Of a DNA stretch of 64,000 nucleotides, positions 51,490 to 61,030 are shown piece by piece. This DNA is from Rhodococcus oxybenzonivorans (lineage in GTDB: Bacteria; Actinomycetota; Actinomycetes; Mycobacteriales; Mycobacteriaceae). The notes beneath the pieces are model-generated. The model was given only the letters and a program-made list of their open reading frames with translations. It searched no databases and was not told the DNA's origin. A program made the position numbers and the translations under genes. Numbering within the stretch: position 1 is the first letter of the stretch; each line of letters opens with the position of its first letter. The DNA lies in contig NZ_CP021354.1 of the NCBI RefSeq assembly GCF_003130705.1, positions 6,076,001 to 6,140,000 on the forward strand, given 5' to 3'.

Positions 51490-52905
51490 TCAGTCATGTT
51501 GCAGCTGTGCGAATTTCGCGTCTTTCGACGTGGTCGAGGGCAGAGTGTTCGTGGTGGAGGGCAGAGTTTTCGAGATGGTGATCATGAGGATGCCTCCGAC
51601 GCCCAGGACGATCGCGCCGACGAGGAAGGAGAGTCGGTTGCCGGCATCGCCGGGGAACGCATCGCGGATGATTCCGAACATGTACGGCGAGACGAATCCG
51701 CCGATATTGCCGATGCTGCTGATCAATGCGATTCCGGAAGCGGCGGCCGCGCCGGAGACGACCTTCGGCGCGGTGGTCCAGAACGTCGGAATGGTGGCCA
51801 TCGCGCCGACGGTGCCGACGCAGATCGCGATAGCGGCGACGAACGGATTCGAGGAGACGGTGGCGGCGGCGACGACCCATCCGCTCGCGCCGATCAGAGT
51901 GGGAACGGCAAAGTGCCACATGCGTTCCTGGGTTCGGTCCGAGCTTCGGGAGATCAGGACCATGGCGATTCCGGTGAAGATGTACGGTACTGCCGCGATG
52001 TAGCCGATGCCGATCGTGCCGATGGTGCCACCGGTCATCTCCTTGATGATCGACGGGAGGAAGAAGCCCATGAGGTAGATGGGCACGACCATGGAGAAGT
52101 ACACGACCGAGAGCATGAGGACCCGGTAGTTCTTCAGTCCGTCCGTCCATGAGGAGTGGCCGATTCCGTTCCCGGTGGTGTCGGGGTTCTCCTGACGAAT
52201 TTTGTTCGTAATCCACTGCACCTCAGAGGCATCAAGCCATCGTGCATCGCTCGGCTCGTTCGGGAGGAACTTGAGGATGACGACAGCGAGGAGCAGGCAG
52301 GGCAGTCCTTCGGCGATGAACATGAACTGCCATCCGGTGAGACCCCAGGGCTGGAGTGACATGAGGGTGCTTGTGAGGGGTGAGCCGATGGCCGAGGCGA
52401 CGGGAATGGCAAGGAAGAACAGTCCGAGGATTCGTCCACGGTTCGCCGACGGTACCCATCGTGTGAGGTAGTAGACCACGCCCGGGAGTAGGCCTGCTTC
52501 CGCGGCGCCGAGCAGAAAGCGCATTCCGTAGAACATCCAGAGGTTGTCGACCAGCGACATCAAGGCGGTGATCAGGCCCCACGTCACCATGATGCGGGCA
52601 ATCCAGATCCGGGCGCCGAGTCGGTGGAGCGCGATGTTGCTCGGAACCTCGAAGAGTACGTATGCGATGAAGAAGATACCGGCACCGAGACCGAAGGCCG
52701 CTTCAGTAAGACCGAGGTCTGCCTGCATCTCGAGCTTGGCAACGCCGATATTGGTGCGGTCCACGTAGCTGAGTAGTGCACCGAGAAACAACATTGGAAC
52801 GATCCGGAACGTGATCTTCCGCGAAATGGTGGATTCCGGACTGTGGGGAGCGGAATCGGATGTCTGCGCGGCCGTGTTTCGCCGGCGGTGGTTGTCCATG
52901 GTCAT
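51490..52905 (-). CDS. MFS transporter, ACS (anion:cation symporter) type
   Basis: A 471-residue protein with about 12 membrane helices. It starts with a hydrophilic N-terminus, then FRIVPMLFLGALLSYVDRTN, the usual first helix of phthalate/4-hydroxyphenylacetate/hexuronate permeases. LLGAAEAGLLPGVVYYLTRW follows. The ATG at 52905 follows AGAAGG; the longer frame was rejected. It lies 48 bases after the lipocalin-like gene's start on the same strand and may be the first gene of that operon. It probably imports an organic acid; the substrate is unknown. Confidence 0.9.
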   Translation of the reverse strand: MTMDNHRRRNTAAQTSDSAPHSPESTISRKITFRIVPMLFLGALLSYVDRTNIGVAKLEMQADLGLTEAAFGLGAGIFFIAYVLFEVPSNIALHRLGARIWIARIMVTWGLITALMSLVDNLWMFYGMRFLLGAAEAGLLPGVVYYLTRWVPSANRGRILGLFFLAIPVASAIGSPLTSTLMSLQPWGLTGWQFMFIAEGLPCLLLAVVILKFLPNEPSDARWLDASEVQWITNKIRQENPDTTGNGIGHSSWTDGLKNYRVLMLSVVYFSMVVPIYLMGFFLPSIIKEMTGGTIGTIGIGYIAAVPYIFTGIAMVLISRSSDRTQERMWHFAVPTLIGASGWVVAAATVSSNPFVAAIAICVGTVGAMATIPTFWTTAPKVVSGAAAASGIALISSIGNIGGFVSPYMFGIIRDAFPGDAGNRLSFLVGAIVLGVGGILMITISKTLPSTTNTLPSTTSKDAKFAQLQHD

Positions 52906-53243
52906 CTGAACCTTCTGAGGTGAGATCGCGGAGGGGAGGTGAGCCCCAGCGGTAGTGACGACGTCACCGCGAACCATAAGAAGGTCCACAACAGCAGAAC
53001 AACGTTGTGTCCGGCTTCCGCAGGAATAGCGCACGCACGCCGCCTGTCGTAGCCGACACTGACACTTCGCCCTACTATTGCCATTCATTGACTGATGGGA
53101 TATAGCCATTTTCCGGGAATCACTCGGAAATGTGCGCCAGTACGCAGATCCGAGCGCGAAAAGGGTTCTATTCGGAGACTGAGACCACTTTCACCGTCGT
53201 GGAGTGATCCACACCACCTGTGGCATACCGGGGTTCCTGAACT
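52906..53243. other. 338-bp divergent region between MFS and transposase-like genes
   Basis: No gene is supported. The part next to the MFS gene is probably its promoter. A CACCTGTGG string (53215-53223) also occurs at 58063-58071, too short to be telling alone. No clear terminal inverted repeat was found. Confidence 0.35.
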
Positions 53244-54494
53244 ATGCTAAATGCACTACAACGACACATCGTGACCAACGAACCGGATCTCGCGTACTTG
53301 CCTGACGGCCGCGACGAAACACCTCGGCGAGACCTCCCGCGGGGACTCGCCGTTTTCTGTGCCCAGTTCGCACATCGATTCCCCCGCGTCGAGCCTCGCC
53401 GCAGGATGTCTGCCTACGTCCACGGACTCTTGGGCGGCTTGGAACGCACGAATGGGTGGACCCTGGCGGAGGCGGCGGGCGAGACCGGCCCCGAGGGCAT
53501 GCAGCGATTGCTGAACGCGGCATCGTGGGACGAGGATGGGCTGCGCGACGACGTGCGAGACATGGTGGTCCGGGCAGTCGGTGACGTGTGGCAGGGACGG
53601 CTGATAGTCGGGGACACTCGGTTCCTGAAGCGAGGAGACCGTTCTGCCGGGGTGACCACAGGGGTCTCGGCGGACACCGGGAGGCCCGAGAACGCACAAA
53701 CCGGGATCTTCTTGGCGTACGCGTCCGAAGCGGGTGGGGGCCTGATCGACCGCGAGCTGCACCTGCCGCGTGAATGGACAGACCGCCGGGACCGGTGCCG
53801 CGCGGTCGGCATCAACGACTCGGTGCGCTACCAGAGCCCGCCGGATCTAGCGCGGGCGATGATTGGGCGGGCTCTCGATGCTGACGTGCCCTTCGCGTGG
53901 GTCACGGCCGGTGAGCCTTATGGGCGGTCGGGGCATCTGCGGAGCTGGCTGGAGGAGCGAGGTGTCCCCCACGTAGTCGAGGTCCCGGGCAACTGTCGGG
54001 TCAGCACCGCAAACCTGGAAGTCCGACCCGCCAGCGAGGTGATCGACGCACTATCGGACACGGTATGGCACCGCCTCAGTCACGTCGACGATGTCATCGG
54101 ATCCCGTGTGCGCGACTGGGCAGCCGTAGATCTACACCGGGCGGGACGACAATACGGAAACTGGTTGCTCGCCGGGCGATCGATCACCAACCCGTCCGAC
54201 GTCACCTACCACTTGTGCTTCGGTCCGGTCGGCAGCATCCTCTCCGAACTCGCCCGCGTCGCGGACGGACGGCAGGCAATCGAGGAGTGTCTCCAATCCG
54301 CCCGGAACCAGGCCGATCTCGGGAACTACCAGGTCCGCCGGTACCAGGCGTGGTACCGCCACATCACCTTGTCGATGGTCGCGGCGGCGTACCTGTTGAT
54401 CCTGCGACGAAGAGAGGTAAACCGGGATGTGGACGACTTATCGCAGGTGCGGCCGGTTCGCTCCCGACCGAACGCCGTCGCACCTTGGTGGTGA
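53244..54494 (+). mobile_element. IS701-type transposase gene, probably catalytically degenerate
   Basis: A 416-residue protein with the IS701 layout: VFCAQFAHRFPRVEPRRRMS, NGWTLAEAAGETGPEGMQRL, NAQTGIFLAYAS and DRELHLPREWTDRRDRC. The reading frame is full length. The usual first DDE block (V-D-D/E-T-G-F) reads VGDTRFLKRG and the second (GDEVYG) reads AGEPYGRSG, so one or two catalytic aspartates look lost. No flanking inverted repeats or target duplication were visible. It is likely an immobile remnant or a domesticated copy. It separates the mirrored modules from the second PucR gene. Confidence 0.75.
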
Positions 54495-54508
54495 GACGAG
54501 CGTTGCGA

Positions 54509-54527
54509 GACGAGTTCGATACTCGTC
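54509..54527. terminator. Short hairpin between convergent genes
   Basis: GACGAGT and ACTCGTC form a 7-bp stem with a 5-base loop between the transposase stop and the converging PucR-type stop, followed by CTTG. Modest support. Confidence 0.4.
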
Positions 54528-54546
54528 CTTGTCGGCGCCGAACCGT

Positions 54547-56385
54547 CTACGCCGGCATTGCCGCGCCAGTCGCCCCTACAGAGTCTGACCGGGTGTGGGG
54601 TTGCGAATCTGTGGTGAGCCCGCGCGCCGAAGCGTGAAGGTCCACCTCGCCAGCCGCCATTCGGCCGGGGACGACGAGTGCGGGGTGGCCTTGAAAGCGA
54701 AGTACGAGAAGCGCGGTCTGGATGCTCAATTGGTCCGCGGCGTTGCCGACGACGTCGAGCCCGGTCATGGCGTGAACGCGCGAGAGGCGTAGTCGCACGG
54801 TGTTCTCGTGCACACCGAGATGTGTTGCCGCACCACGTGGACTGCGCCCGGCATCGAACCAGCACTGCAGAGTACGCAGTAGATCTGCCGAACCGGGAGC
54901 GTCTCCAAGAATGGGGCCGAGAACGTCACCGACGAACCGTCGCAGCGCCGCAACGTCACCGTTCGCCAGGAACACCCGAACCGGCCCCAAATCGTCTACG
55001 GCGAGGATTCGGTGCGCCGTCGGCTCGGTAAAACGGTCTACACACCGGACGACTTCGCGGGCCTCACGGTACGCGCGGGAGAACGCGGCAGGTTCGCACA
55101 CCGACGACACGCCGGCGATCAGTCCAGTTGGCTGGGACACCGCGGCAGCAGCCTGAGTGATCGCGGTCTTGACCCGCGACACCGCCACCACCGACCCGAC
55201 ATCGTCAGAGGCCTCGACCAGCAGGAGCAGCCCCTCCGACCCGCGGGTCGACAGCACCTCGACACCGAGGGAGCGCTCCAGGTGTTCGACCAGGGCATGG
55301 TCGAGATCCTCGGTCTCCCCGTCCGGCACCTGTACGAATACCAGTACCCGACGAGCCTCGGTGTTGACACCCAGATACTCACCGCTCGCCGCGAGGTCCT
55401 CCTGAGCACCCGTTCCGCGGACGAGTTGTCGAGTCAGTGCAGATTTTGCATTCCACGCGACACGAGCGATGCGCCGTTGGATCAGGAACTGAGCGCCGAT
55501 ACGGCGGGCACTACGAGCGGCGGTGTATTCATCGGTGGGGCGCAGCGGCGTGGGATGTTCATCGATCACCAGCCAGCCGAAGTGCTCACCCCGCTCGACG
55601 ATTGGGGTGACGATCTTGCGGCGGGCCAGGTCGGTCGTCGGTCCAGCAGCGAGAACGACTGGTCGCGGTCCCGCGGTCGCGTCCGGCGGGTACGAGCGGA
55701 GAATTGTTTCGAGCGAAGGCATCGAAATTCGTCCTGCGAAGTTGGGACCTGCGGCGGCGATTCTTCGCTGCCGCCGGTCGAACAGGACCACAGCTTTACC
55801 CGTCAACTCCGCACAAACCCGAACGATCGCAGACATGGTGTCGGCAGTCGCGACAGCATCATCGAGTCGCTCGACCACCGCCCCACGCTCGTCGGCGAGC
55901 AGTTTGCCATGTTCGAGGTCCCGCCTTCGACGGCGCTGCTCCTCGGCATCGAGAACCGCGGCGGCAGCGGAATCGACAAGCGAGCGGAACGAAGTCAACG
56001 CGGCGGAATGTCGAAGGGTGAAGTCACCTTCTCGTCGCGGGTCGCTGAGGAAAAGAAGCCGGATGGGAGCTGACGAGGAGGCGGACAGGCGCAGCAGAAC
56101 TACCCGCCCGGAATCGCGTTCCCGCAAACAGCTGCCTGACAGGGTCCAACCGGCCGCATGAATCGGCTCGGTCGACGCCAATGCTCGACGAATGAGCGCG
56201 TCATCCGGCAGCACTCGGAGTCCGGAGGGCCGCGATCCGCTATGCGAAAGAGGGACGAACATGCCACGAGCACCGTCCTCCACTAGTACGCAGGCGTCCG
56301 CAAATCCAGCCTGTGCGGCCGTGTGGGCGAGCAGGCCCTCGAGCACGCGCAGATACAGAGGCGTCGTAGGCAGTTGCGCAGTCAT
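54547..56385 (-). CDS. PucR/CdaR-family regulator with extra N-terminal sensory domain
   Basis: A 612-residue regulator. Residues 1-170 form a GAF-like domain absent from its paralogue (encoded at 1150-2472). The rest matches that paralogue: SAIVRVCAELTGKAVVLFDR, ARRIGAQFLIQRRIARVAWN, and the C-terminal helix-turn-helix GVHENTVRLRLSRVHAMTGL. The ATG follows GTGAGGA. A near-ideal GntR-type operator lies about 100 bases upstream, so it may belong to the same regulon as the first PucR protein. The ligand is unknown. Confidence 0.87.
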   Translation of the reverse strand: MTAQLPTTPLYLRVLEGLLAHTAAQAGFADACVLVEDGARGMFVPLSHSGSRPSGLRVLPDDALIRRALASTEPIHAAGWTLSGSCLRERDSGRVVLLRLSASSSAPIRLLFLSDPRREGDFTLRHSAALTSFRSLVDSAAAAVLDAEEQRRRRRDLEHGKLLADERGAVVERLDDAVATADTMSAIVRVCAELTGKAVVLFDRRQRRIAAAGPNFAGRISMPSLETILRSYPPDATAGPRPVVLAAGPTTDLARRKIVTPIVERGEHFGWLVIDEHPTPLRPTDEYTAARSARRIGAQFLIQRRIARVAWNAKSALTRQLVRGTGAQEDLAASGEYLGVNTEARRVLVFVQVPDGETEDLDHALVEHLERSLGVEVLSTRGSEGLLLLVEASDDVGSVVAVSRVKTAITQAAAAVSQPTGLIAGVSSVCEPAAFSRAYREAREVVRCVDRFTEPTAHRILAVDDLGPVRVFLANGDVAALRRFVGDVLGPILGDAPGSADLLRTLQCWFDAGRSPRGAATHLGVHENTVRLRLSRVHAMTGLDVVGNAADQLSIQTALLVLRFQGHPALVVPGRMAAGEVDLHASARGLTTDSQPHTRSDSVGATGAAMPA

Positions 56386-56950
56386 GAGTCCTCACCTAGG
56401 TCGGCGTCCGCAAGCATCACCGCCCAGCGTGCACGGGCCGCGAGGGGATCTCGCGGGTAGGGCCGGTGCCCTCACGAGAGCCTCTTTGGACTGACCTTAA
56501 ACGCTATAAGTGAGAGCGACAACTACAACCAAGCGACAAAACCAACGATTTCGACATGAGAACATCGGCTTGACGCGGCACGGGCCCGTCCAGGACTTCT
56601 GCTGCCAAATGAAGCGGAGTCCCAACACACACGGATCGACTCAAGCGCTGACCTGGGGCGCCTCAGAAAGGTGGCAAGACGACTCACTGATGTTCTTGCC
56701 GCTTTCTCGAGGCAAATCAGTGTCGGCTGAGGCAGCCGATTGACCCTCGACGCCGTCGTGCGCAAACTCCAGGGCGCACTCGCTTATGGATCGGGATCGT
56801 CACCATGAGTTCGAACACTCGAGTGTGCAGCGGAGTTGATTGCTGAGATCACGACGCAGACTTGGGCGAGAGTGGTTGCAGAGGCGACGGTTCGCCCGCG
56901 GCGTGAGATTCGAATCCACCGGGACGTGGAGTGAACCCTGGCAGATTCGC
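56386..56950. other. 565-bp region with an operator but no supported gene
   Basis: The GntR-type site near its left end serves the PucR-type gene. The rest has several short frames without recognisable homology or start signals; the longest with actinobacterial-looking codons (56809-56934) has no start. It may hold decayed gene remnants next to the transposase-like gene. Nothing else was identified. Confidence 0.35.
56485..56499. promoter_or_regulatory. Predicted GntR-type operator upstream of the second PucR gene
   Basis: CTTTGGACTGACCTTAAA is nearly ideal and lies 24 kb or more from the other sites. It links this regulator gene to the 0.2-32 kb set. Confidence 0.68.
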
Positions 56951-57742
56951 TCACATGGCAGAAATCCCACCGTTCACACTGATCGTTTGGCCCGTCAACC
57001 GAGCCGAATCCGGGCCGCCGAGAAATACGATCAATGACGCCAGATCTTCTGGCACGGCAACCCCCAGATGCGCTTGCGCCGCAGCTTTCTCGAACAACGA
57101 CTTGCTGAACCCATCGCTGAGCACATTAGCCGCGGTGGGCGTTCCGTTGATGAGCGACGGGGTCACCGCGTTCACCCGTACACCGTTTCGCTTGCCCTCG
57201 ATCGCAGCGACTCGCGAGAACATCACGATCGCCGCCATCGCCGCGCCGAGAGCGCTCTCGCCAGGGGTGGGCACCTTCGCGGCGTCCGACGCGATGTTGA
57301 TAATGCTGCCCCCTCCCTGCTCTTGCATCAGCGGCAGCACTGTGCGAGTCAACAGCATCGGCGGTAGCGCCTGCCCCATGAGAATGCCTGCGATGTCAGA
57401 TGGCGGAGTGCGATGCAACAGCTCGGGCCGGTACGCCGTCGTAGTCGAATTGACGAGCACGTCCACGGTCCCCAATGCGCGGTGAGCAGCGGCGACCGAT
57501 CGCTCCACCCAGTCGACATCCGACGCGTCGGTTGCAATGAAGGTCACCTCGACGTCCGCGCACCTGTCGAGGACCACCTGGCATGCATCGCGACCTCGCG
57601 CCTCGTTCCTGCCGAGCAACACCAACCGACGAACTCCCGCGTCGACGAAGGCGCATGCGGTCGCGAGACCGACACCCGATGTTCCGCCGGCCAGCAGAAC
57701 GCCGGAGTCGCCATAGGCTCGGACGAGTGGAGAAGAGTTCAC
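56951..57742 (-). CDS. Atypical SDR lacking the Tyr-Lys catalytic pair
   Basis: A 263-residue SDR-fold protein. The nucleotide motif LLAGGTSGVGLATA and the C-terminal GQTISVNGGISAM are present, and NIASDAAKVPTPGESALGAA aligns with the BadH-type [11 protein letters not shown] region. No YxxxK follows: gapless alignment with the BadH-type protein puts Leu and Met at those places. It may be a non-redox SDR, a binding protein or a decayed enzyme. GTG start has GGGAGG upstream. It is divergent from an acyl-CoA ligase gene. Confidence 0.75.
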   Translation of the reverse strand: MNSSPLVRAYGDSGVLLAGGTSGVGLATACAFVDAGVRRLVLLGRNEARGRDACQVVLDRCADVEVTFIATDASDVDWVERSVAAAHRALGTVDVLVNSTTTAYRPELLHRTPPSDIAGILMGQALPPMLLTRTVLPLMQEQGGGSIINIASDAAKVPTPGESALGAAMAAIVMFSRVAAIEGKRNGVRVNAVTPSLINGTPTAANVLSDGFSKSLFEKAAAQAHLGVAVPEDLASLIVFLGGPDSARLTGQTISVNGGISAM

Positions 57743-58131
57743 AGTGACCTCCCGGTCGAGATTGTTCTACAGATGATGATACTTGCACACTGCATATGTA
57801 TAGATATTGCCTCTCGCTGTCATGCGGCCGTATATTCACGCACACGATCGACCGCTCCCACATCGGATCAATGCTTAGCCGTCCGAAGGGTCTATCTACG
57901 TCGATCGCCCGCCTATCCGAAGGCGGCCTTGCGACACGTCGGCACGCGAAGCGCGGGTACCCGCCAGTGAACGCCGACGTTTGATACAGAACTAGACACC
58001 GAGTCGCTCACGATGTATTACTTTGTATGGGTGTGATCGACGCAACAAGGTCACTTCCCCATCACCTGTGGGGTATGTCGACTTGCCATGACACCTAGCA
58101 GTCCTCGCCCGTCCAGACAGGAACACGCATC
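57743..58131. other. 389-bp divergent promoter region
   Basis: Between the SDR and ligase genes. It holds AT-rich stretches near both ends (CATATGTATAGATATT at 57793-57808) suited to promoters, and CCCCATCACCTGTGGGG (58057-58073), an imperfect inverted repeat overlapping the string shared with the P450 promoter region. No gene is supported. Confidence 0.4.
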
Positions 58132-59775
58132 ATGCACCCAGAAATGTCTCTCTGGCTGTCCTCCCCCAGTTCGGGAGTACGCGACATCACCCTCGGCGAT
58201 CTCCTCAGGGAAGCTGCGAGCACAGTGCCGGATCGAGTTGCACTCGTCGACGGCGTTCCCGAAGCCGACCGACGCACCGAGTGGACGTACAGCCAGCTGC
58301 TGTCGGAGACGGAAGCTGTGGCCCGTGCCCTGCTTGCCGAGTTCGAGCCCGGGGACCGGATCGGGATCTGGTCACCCAACAGTGCGGAGTGGGTCATTCT
58401 CCAACAGGCCGTCGCGATGGCGGGAATGGTCGTCGTTGCCGCCAACCCCGCATATCGTGCCCACGAACTCGAGTACATACTGCGACAGTCCGGAGCAGTA
58501 GCACTGTTCTATCGCGACTCCTACCGCGGAACCGATCTCGGTTCGATCGTCGACGAGATCCGGCCCCGCGTCCCAGCCTTGCGCATGACCATCAGCACAA
58601 GCACCTGGCGATTCTTTGTCGCCGCCGCCGCCGACCAGACCATGGAGCTACCCGCGGTTGTTCCGACCGACCCCGTCCAGATCCAATACACCTCTGGAAC
58701 AACAGGCTTCCCGAAGGGAGCTTTGCTGCATCACAAGGGCATCATCAACGAGGCGAAGTTCGTCTTCGAACGCGCGGGGATGGAGGAGGGCGGAGTCTGC
58801 ATCAACGCGATGCCGATGTACCACATCGGCGGTGGGGCAGTGACTGAACTGGGAACGTTCTCGTCGCTGGGTACATACGTCGTTCTACCCGGATTCGACG
58901 CGGGGCAGACGCTCGAGATGATCGAAACCTACGGCGGTACACACTCGTTGATGGTTCCGACGATGCTGATCGCGTTGCTCGAACACCCCGATCTTGCGAC
59001 ACGGGATATTTCCAGCTTACGCACGGTGCTGTCCGGGGCCGCGACCGTACCCGAAAGTCTGATCAAGCAGGTCATCGAACAACTCGATTGTCAGTTCACG
59101 ATCTTGTTCGGACAGACCGAAATGCACGGCGTGATCAGCCAGACGCGCGTAACCGACGACCCTGTCGATCAAGCAACCACGGTGGGCCAGCCCCTTCCCG
59201 AACTCGAGGTCAAGATCGCTGACCCCGTATCAGGTGAAGTCGTGCCGATCGGGGTACAAGGCGAAATCTGCTGCCGCGGTTATCAGAACATGCTTGGCTA
59301 CTTCAATATGCCGGACGCTACCGCCAGGACGATTGACGCTGACGGCTGGTTGCACATGGGAGATCTCGGCACCATGGACGCACGCGGATTCATCAGGATT
59401 ACCGGTCGCCTCACTGACGTCATCATTCGCGGCGGAGTGAACATCTACCCACGGGAGATCGAAGAACTACTGTTCCAGCACCCGGACGTCGCCGACGTGA
59501 TCGTAGTGGGCATCCCGGACGAGAAGTGGGGCGAGCAAGTCGGCGCCGTCATCCGACTCCACGAAGGCCGCGAGCGTCCGGCGCCCGATGAAATGAAAAC
59601 CTGGTGTCGTGAGCGCATCTCTGCCCACAAGGCTCCATCCCTGTGGTTTTTCACCGACCAGTTTCCGATGACGCCGACCGGTAAGATCCAGAAGTTCAAA
59701 GTGTCTGAACAGATCAGCGCGGGCGAGCTGAGGTCGGCAGTCGAAACCGTGGTTTCCCCCGCCCAGTCGCGTTGA
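58132..59775 (+). CDS. AMP-forming acyl-CoA ligase
   Basis: A 547-residue ligase: IQYTSGTTGFPKGALLHHKG, FGQTEMHGVISQT, HMGDLGTMDARGFIRITGRL, TDVIIRGGVNIYPREIEELL and the Lys motif MTPTGKIQKFKV. All core motifs are intact. AGGA precedes the ATG at a somewhat long distance. It is upstream of an NPD flavoenzyme, a PaaX regulator and benzoyl-CoA-reductase-type subunits, so it could activate an aromatic or alicyclic acid for them. Sequence alone does not separate this from a fatty-acyl ligase. Confidence 0.88.
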   Translation: MHPEMSLWLSSPSSGVRDITLGDLLREAASTVPDRVALVDGVPEADRRTEWTYSQLLSETEAVARALLAEFEPGDRIGIWSPNSAEWVILQQAVAMAGMVVVAANPAYRAHELEYILRQSGAVALFYRDSYRGTDLGSIVDEIRPRVPALRMTISTSTWRFFVAAAADQTMELPAVVPTDPVQIQYTSGTTGFPKGALLHHKGIINEAKFVFERAGMEEGGVCINAMPMYHIGGGAVTELGTFSSLGTYVVLPGFDAGQTLEMIETYGGTHSLMVPTMLIALLEHPDLATRDISSLRTVLSGAATVPESLIKQVIEQLDCQFTILFGQTEMHGVISQTRVTDDPVDQATTVGQPLPELEVKIADPVSGEVVPIGVQGEICCRGYQNMLGYFNMPDATARTIDADGWLHMGDLGTMDARGFIRITGRLTDVIIRGGVNIYPREIEELLFQHPDVADVIVVGIPDEKWGEQVGAVIRLHEGRERPAPDEMKTWCRERISAHKAPSLWFFTDQFPMTPTGKIQKFKVSEQISAGELRSAVETVVSPAQSR

Positions 59776-59932
59776 ACGTCCGTTTCCAGTGAAGGAGCCG
59801 CCGAACACCGGCGTCGGAATGGTCAGGACGGAATAGCACGTCGCGCGCTGGTTTCGATAACCATCTACTAATGCGGCGATGATATCGCCAAGAATGTCAC
59901 AACACCAGTCACACTCGGTCTCGGAAGGACAC

Positions 59933-60988
59933 ATGAATCCCATCGCAAACCGCTACACCGAGCTCGTCGGGATCGACCACCCGATCGTTCAGGAGGGTCT
60001 TGGGCCGTTCCGCACTCCCAAGCTTGCGGCCGCCGTATCCAACGCCGGGGGGCTAGGTACTGTCTCGATGCCCGGCATGCCCACCGATCTCGATGCGGGG
60101 GCGCGAACGTTCCGCGAACACATCGAAGAATGTGCTGCACTGACGGACCGACCCTTCGCAGTCAATATCCCGGTCGGCGTCGACAACAACGGCGTCGTGC
60201 TTCCCTTCACCGACATTTACATTCGCACGGTGCTCGACGCCCGACGGGTCGATCAGTCCCTCGCCGCCCAGCTGACAGTGCTCACCACCTCGGCAGGCTT
60301 CCCCGGTGACTACATCGGGATGATCAAGGACGCCGGCCTCATCCATCAGCACAAGGTGGGATCGACGCGACATGCCGTCAAAGCCGCCGAAGCCGGCGTC
60401 GACGTGATAATTGCCGCGGGATTCGAGATGGGCGGACATGCCCCGAGTAAAGCCGTGCACTCGTACGTACTGCTGCCCAACGTGACCGAAGCGGTCGATG
60501 TTCCGGTTCTGCTCACTGGCGGGGTTCGCGATGCGCGAGGCTTGGCTTCGGCGCTGGCAATGGGCGCCGATGGGGTCGCGATGGGAACACGATTCATAGC
60601 CAGCAGTGCGAACTCCGACTGGCATCCGACCTACATCCAAGCCATCCTCGACGCCAAGGAAGGCGACGACGTCGCATTCGACGGCGTCTACGGACCATGT
60701 CGAGGGCTGAAGAATGCTGCGTCGCTGAAGCTCCTGAATCACCAGGAAGACGGGACGGGTGAAGTCATCGACGCCGTGGAGTTGACCCGATGGAAAATCG
60801 AATCGATGCAGCGTGCCCAGACTACGGGCGACGTCACTGACGGTTTGGTTCTGACGGGTCAGGTCGCCGCTGCGATCGACGACATCATCGACATTGCCCA
60901 CTTCGTGCCGAACATGGCCGCCGGAGCAGCCGAAATCCTGCGCGGACTCGCATCGGCGCTGCCGGATACAGAGCATGCGTTCTCATGA
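59933..60988 (+). CDS. NPD/nitronate monooxygenase-family FMN enzyme
   Basis: A 351-residue TIM-barrel flavoprotein: PIVQEGLGPFRTPKLAAAVS, NAGGLGTVS, AAGFEMGGHAP (His near residue 165 in the NMO active site position), LLTGGVRDARGLASALAMGA and MGTRFIASSANSDWH. The family includes nitronate monooxygenases and enoyl reductase-like proteins, often within acyl-CoA pathways with no nitro substrate. The ATG at 59933 has GGAAGGA upstream; an earlier in-frame start was rejected. Its role here is uncertain. Confidence 0.85.
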   Translation: MNPIANRYTELVGIDHPIVQEGLGPFRTPKLAAAVSNAGGLGTVSMPGMPTDLDAGARTFREHIEECAALTDRPFAVNIPVGVDNNGVVLPFTDIYIRTVLDARRVDQSLAAQLTVLTTSAGFPGDYIGMIKDAGLIHQHKVGSTRHAVKAAEAGVDVIIAAGFEMGGHAPSKAVHSYVLLPNVTEAVDVPVLLTGGVRDARGLASALAMGADGVAMGTRFIASSANSDWHPTYIQAILDAKEGDDVAFDGVYGPCRGLKNAASLKLLNHQEDGTGEVIDAVELTRWKIESMQRAQTTGDVTDGLVLTGQVAAAIDDIIDIAHFVPNMAAGAAEILRGLASALPDTEHAFS

Positions 60989-61030
60989 CTCTGCGCTCCT
61001 GACGATAATGATCGACGCGGCGCAGATACC

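Noticed and set aside
56510..56743. 77-codon open frame in the gap upstream of the second PucR gene
   Set aside because: Composition and codon use are not gene-like and no family is recognisable.
56809..56934. Short actinobacterial-looking open stretch before the atypical SDR
   Set aside because: No start codon or ribosome site and only about 41 codons; at best a gene remnant, not supportable as a feature.
59933..60988. Nitroalkane degradation function
   Set aside because: The family is broad and no nitro-related genes are near; only the family name is kept.
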